From NCBI GenBank assembly GCA_033030425.1, contig JAUFSD010000018.1, positions 1,178,001 through 1,242,000 of the forward strand: a DNA stretch of 64,000 nt. The letters are read 5' to 3'. A model generated the notes under the pieces. That model was not told where the DNA came from, made no database searches, and saw only the letters and a list, made by a program, of their open reading frames with translations. Made by a program: the position numbers and the translations under genes. The DNA comes from Verpa conica. Taxonomy: Eukaryota; Ascomycota; Pezizomycetes; Pezizales; Morchellaceae. Positions 59,089 through 64,000 of the stretch are shown here, piece after piece (positions within the stretch are counted from its first letter, which is position 1; the number at the start of each line of letters is the position of its first letter).

Positions 59089-62000
59089 AGTAGATACCAG
59101 CGGCTTCTTCTACCGGTTTGTCAAAGAGCTGGAACTCGTATTGATGGCCGGTGAAAGGTGACCACAACCATCATTCATGTATGTACTGATATCACAATTG
59201 ACCTTATATTTTCTTCATTCTCTAGATAGTAGCTAGCTGAACTCGAATTCAAAATGCCACAGCCCCCTTGAGACATTGTCCAATAATTAGTGATCTAACC
59301 TTTATTCAAAATTCCAAGAGACTAGAGCTCTTACCTATGGTGATTTCCAATTGCCACTCCTACCAATGAGCCAAAATAATGATCTCATAGCGAGACCCTG
59401 CATCTGGGATCACGGTGATGGTTGTGTTTTAGCCCAAGTCCAGGTTGTTTGTGTTTAGCGAGGTACCATGCGGCTCTGCGGATGTGGCGTTTTTATGAGC
59501 GGGTACTCCCGCACCACAAGGATTAAGACAGGAACTACGAAGCGAGTCTCCAATCTTCTACCCTATTGCCCCCAGAACCAACCCCAGCGGCTGTACGTTG
59601 AGAGATATAATATATTAAATGGGAATACTATAAAGGTTTAGTTCATGACTTTAATATGATATGAACTGTGGGATTGACACCTGCCCCCCCGTCCACGCGC
59701 CCAGTAGCGCCTGCCTCATCATACGCACAACAGAAGAAATAGAATGAAGTGGCAAATAACGCCCCCTCTCTCAGCCCCAGAATCTAGCCTCAAGTACAAA
59801 CAGACACAGTAGGGTTTCACTGTGGGACTTGGAGTATGGTTGCAACAGCTATTTAAGGAAAAAAGAGACATGCTTGCTGCGAGGGTATGCAGGCTGCATG
59901 GCGAGTGACAGATCATGAAGCGAGTGATAGCTTGTACAACAATTTATACCTGATAGTGTAATATGCTATAGGTGTATATGGTATATGAGCTCGTCTATTT
60001 TTATTTGTACTACATGCTTTTACAGTACCCATTCAGACTCTGCGAAACATTTTGGGCCATCATGTGTAACAGGTCGCCGCACAAAGGTAGGTGGACAAAG
60101 TGCCAAACAAACCAAATGTGGCCAACTTCCTAAGGGGTTTTCACAGCACAGCCTAGTATTATATAATCTTTGAGATGATAGAGGAATCTTTATAACTCCA
60201 CGGTTCATCAATTTCTTATCTGTATTATTATTTTTTTTAGTACTGTTTCTTAGAGGTTGTGGGACAAATAGACCGATGGTGTCCTCAAATTAATTGTCAG
60301 TTGTTAAAATTAACCGAACATTCGCGTAGTAACCGGATTTTGTGTGTGAAACTACCCATCTTGATATAAATAATTATCTCATTCATTTTTGTCAGTAGCC
60401 TAGTCTCGTTCCTATCCTCGGATTTTCTACGCAGAACCGTAGAACCTGGTGAACTTAGCTCTCAATCCTTTTCTTGAGGGTATTGATCTCGGGGGGCTTT
60501 CGGATGAAGTGCCTCTAAAAGACCGAGCTACATAGACCAAAAAAACCCGAGCTTGCTTGAAAGTCCCTGGCAGGTCGGGGGGGGGGTTCGGGATTTCAGA
60601 AAAATTGGGTACTTACATTTTCTTGAAGCCATCGCAGGAATTTAAATACTTCCGAGGTCAAATTCCCCTAAGGCAACTCAATCCTCCAAGAGGCCCAGAG
60701 GCTTTCGAATGTCGGAGACAATGCCTAAGTTTCTCGGGGGTTTATTACTCTAGGCCATACAACCCTGCGCAGTAAAGCAAGCAACGTTGTGAGCTGAGAA
60801 CGAGACTAAGTACCCATTGGCCTACTAGTGCGAAAATAAAGTCTGTTCGGTTCGGTACATGGCGATGCAACCACAAACCTCACAACTAAACCTCACAGCA
60901 ACTAATTTTAGGATGAAATTAGAGCTACAAAGCTTCAGAAGACTATATTAGAATTTATGTATATGAATAGGGATAAGGGGAATTTTTTGCTATTGACATT
61001 TTCATTGGGGTAGACTTTGTTGCTTGTACCAAACCGAACAGACTTTATTTTTGCACTAGTAGATACGAGAGAAATCTCCTCCACCCCACTAATTACACGA
61101 GTTCCTGAGATAAGATAATCCTCCACCCTGACCCATTGCCTTACTGCCTAATGGTATGATCCATTCTTATTCAACATATAGTAAAATAAAATAATCAGGA
61201 ACTGGGAACAGAGTATATACCCTTAACACAAAAGTGGTACGAACAAATGTACTACTCAGTTTCTCCCATCCCCGCACGCATCGTCTCTCTCAGCCTCTCT
61301 ACTCACTCTGAATACGAGAGAGATAGAGACAATAAGCACTAGAGAACTAATTACAGCGGTCAATCCATATATGATGTCATGCACGTTTAGGAAATAAAGT
61401 CGGACATGAGCCCCTCTAGTCGTACTATACTGATGTATCATTAGTATTGTGCTACGATGTATCTTTACAGCCATCCCTATTTTTCCATATTCGCCAAGTC
61501 TCTCGGTTCCCCCCCCCGGCGGTGACACTTTCCTGTACCTAACTACCAAAATCCTCTGGCGAAGGTTTTCCCGCCACAGACAGCCACCCCACGAACTTTT
61601 CAATTCCGTAGTCCCACTTAACCACTGTTGCAGCTCCAGCTTTCTTCATCTCTATCTCCTCGCTTAGCGGCATAAAACCCCTGTCAACAACGCCATCAAA
61701 TATGAGAGAAAAAAACCTCTGTAAATAATGCGCTGGCTGTGCTATATCTTCATGGTAGATTCTGTCACCTCGGAAAGAAGAATAATTCTAGCAGCGTCGC
61801 CCCTAGGTGGTGGTGGCGTAGGTTTTCTGCCTAAATGAGGGCTATTCGTAGACGGTAAATCTGGTGATTGTAGGGATACTAGGATATGGGATGTTGAGAG
61901 CTTTAGCGGAGTGGAACGTGACCTGGATACTCCCGGAGAACAGAAATTAAAGCACTTAGGCGGCTTATAGTAGCCGCGTTGGTAAAAGCTAAAATTTTAT

Positions 62001-64000
62001 GTTGGTAAATGTACCTGAAAAGTTGTAATTTGCATGCGAAAGTATTTTTATACAAGTTTTACTCTATGAATATAATGGATATAAGAAGGATGATTTCGTT
62101 TATGGAGTTCTTAAAGTTATAGTTTTTGCGTTTTAGTATTGCCTTTAGGGTACTATGTTCGGATGGGGTTCTTGGGGGCGGTTTGCTTGGTTGCGAGAAA
62201 AGTTCTCGGGTAGATGTCTACAATGGGGGAGATACTGTTTTAAGTTGGAAGTGCTGCCGAGTTGGTCAAAACGTTCTGTAACACAGCCGACTTAATCTAG
62301 CATTCTTCAGAATACAGCATCAATGCCATACAAAAAAACTCAGAACCCCCGTACTGTAGTTGCGCTCATTAATATTCAGAAGCACATCCACTCGCTGATT
62401 TGAATACTCACATAGTTCCAGAATTATATATATTGTTAACAAAGGATAAATAGATTGCTGATAAAGTGTGGGCCAACTAAGAATTATTTATGAGTGATGA
62501 TGTCATACTTGGGGTGCTGGATGTACTTGAGGTAAATGGGGGGAAGTGCCTCGGTATTAGGTGGTATGTCGAGTGATATTTTGTGAATATAGGAGGGGTT
62601 TTTGCGTACGTAAGCATTAAAGGTATTCAATTATGCTAGCGTCAGAGGACCCATGCTACTTAAGAGAACTCGATTGGTAAATCAGTACCTGGCCTAAGGA
62701 GTAAAATAGATGATTTACATCTGCTAGAATTTAGACCAACCAGACCTTCATATGCACTCTACATATGTACATGTAGTTACATAAACTAACAGACCTTCAA
62801 TAATCTACTTATACATGTACTGTCTTGCTCAGAGATATAAATATACATGTATACATTAACACTAATCCGACTCGGAACCTATGGACTTGCAAACTGCTTG
62901 GATGCATTTTTTATGAACTACGTCTCGATCCCAAGTACTACTAGGGGCTTTTTATCATGAGGGTTATTTCGTGTGGAGAGGCGGCGATTATACACGTGAC
63001 CTCTTCATGTGGTTGCGCATGGAGAAATTCTTCTATATCACAAATTCTCACTCGGTGTAGTATCTGCAATCTAGGGGTACATACAATTTACTGGTACATA
63101 CAGCAAAGGTTGAGCGTATTTTTTAGGAGGATTAGCACACCTAGGGCCCGGTGGGACTGTTGATGAACCAAAGTCTTTATTAAGAGGGAAATCTGTATAG
63201 CCAATAACTGAAGCCAAACTCGTGCGAAGCAATACATAGAAGTCCCTAGGTGAAAAACTGGGCTGATAACCATAATCTATAGTATACAAAAGAAACAATC
63301 CATAACCCACACTACATGTATGCATAGATACCATATCCTCCGGCAGGAACTCTCATCCAGGTGCCGGGGTCGCTAAACGAGTTGTTAGATGAACTCACGT
63401 ACCACCAGCGGCATCCTTGGTAGTCCCTCAGCCACCCCTTCCCCTTCCATTTATACGTTAGATACATGTAGTATGTTAGCACAAAGAAAAGAAAGTAAGA
63501 ATATACATGTAATTATGCCACCGAGGGTCAAGACTGTGACTACAGCAAAAAATGTACATTCATCCAGCTTCTCCTGCTCTAGATGGTGTCAGAATAGTAC
63601 ATGTAATCCCACGGTGAATCTATATAGGGGCATTTGATATCTGATAATCTGGTATTATGAATAGGTGCTATAGTAGAGATATTTGTGGATTTCTTGATAA
63701 AAATGCAGCGGTGGAGGGATATGCATGAAGGCGGTGGTGACAAAGGTACATGTATTTTACAAAGACCACGCAGGTGTCATTACATGCAACCGGAGATGGA
63801 GATGGGAGATGGGAGATCTGCACACAGCACTTGTAGGCTGCATATCCTGTGAGGATATCTCCACTTTGTTATCGCTGTATCTCCTGTCTCTCATCAACTC
63901 TCTACTCCCCACCATGGCAATCCTTATCATCCCGAATACACATCTTCATCCCAGCCACCATCACCTTCACCATCATCACCATCATCACCATCATCACCAT
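59089..64000. other. Gene-free stretch with TACATGTA cluster
   Basis: About 4.9 kb in which I find no supported gene. Eight copies of TACATGTA lie between 62768 and 63754. The window ends in a (CATCAC)-type repeat. Confidence 0.45.
63958..64000. repeat. (CACCATCAT)n repeat at window end
   Basis: Tandem CATCAC/CACCATCAT units run to the edge of the window and probably continue beyond it. Confidence 0.85.

Noticed and set aside
61256..61474. 72-codon minus-strand ORF with an ATG and one hydrophobic segment
   Set aside because: Could be a small membrane peptide, but nothing beyond the open frame supports it.

Overview
The window looks like nuclear DNA of a filamentous ascomycete (Pezizomycotina). 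Protein genes are interrupted by short introns of about 50-110 nt with GTATGT/GTAAGT-type donors, CTAAT-like branch points and (C/T)AG acceptors. Recognisable genes include a fungal STAND-type N-terminal domain, a fungal nicotianamine synthase, a ThrE/Prm10-like membrane protein and a Myb/SANT-like protein. About a dozen genes in 64 kb, separated by long AT-rich stretches with homopolymers, microsatellites and small inverted-repeat elements, suggests a gene-poor genome of the kind seen in Pezizomycetes. That placement is inference, not proof.

Layout. 0-9 kb: two copies of one small inverted-repeat element (664-1253, 7774-8154), a second small element with TA-CAG ends (2877-3451), a 514-aa protein with a Helo-like fungal STAND N-terminus (3835-5455, +) and a 156-aa unknown (6586-7056, -). 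9-20 kb: a spliced 232-aa unknown (9113-9890, -), a secreted/membrane Cys-rich protein (14004-14997, -) and a Myb/SANT-like protein (18158-19579, -). 19.6-29.9 kb: about 10 kb with no gene I can support. 29.9-32.3 kb: an RRM protein with three PPHLR motifs (-). 37.4-38.5 kb (+): a CoiA-like PD-(D/E)XK nuclease-type gene broken by two frame changes. 40-41.3 kb: a perfect 48-bp fold-back and a decayed coding region. 43-44.2 kb: nicotianamine synthase (-). 45.9-48 kb: ThrE/Prm10-like transporter (+), divergent from it. 48.4-56.4 kb: two adjacent minus-strand genes (697 and 1517 aa) that share a C-terminal membrane tail and an intron position and look like diverged tandem paralogues of an unrecognised family. 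58.1-59.1 kb (+): a 310-aa single-pass membrane unknown. The last 5 kb is gene-free and holds a cluster of the palindrome TACATGTA.

Most exon joins were deduced by hand: the coding-like frames on both sides become continuous only with the splice sites given, and all resulting lengths divide by three. No operon-like logic applies. The strongest candidates for something undescribed are the paralogous membrane-tail pair at 48.4-56.4 kb and the CoiA-like nuclease gene.
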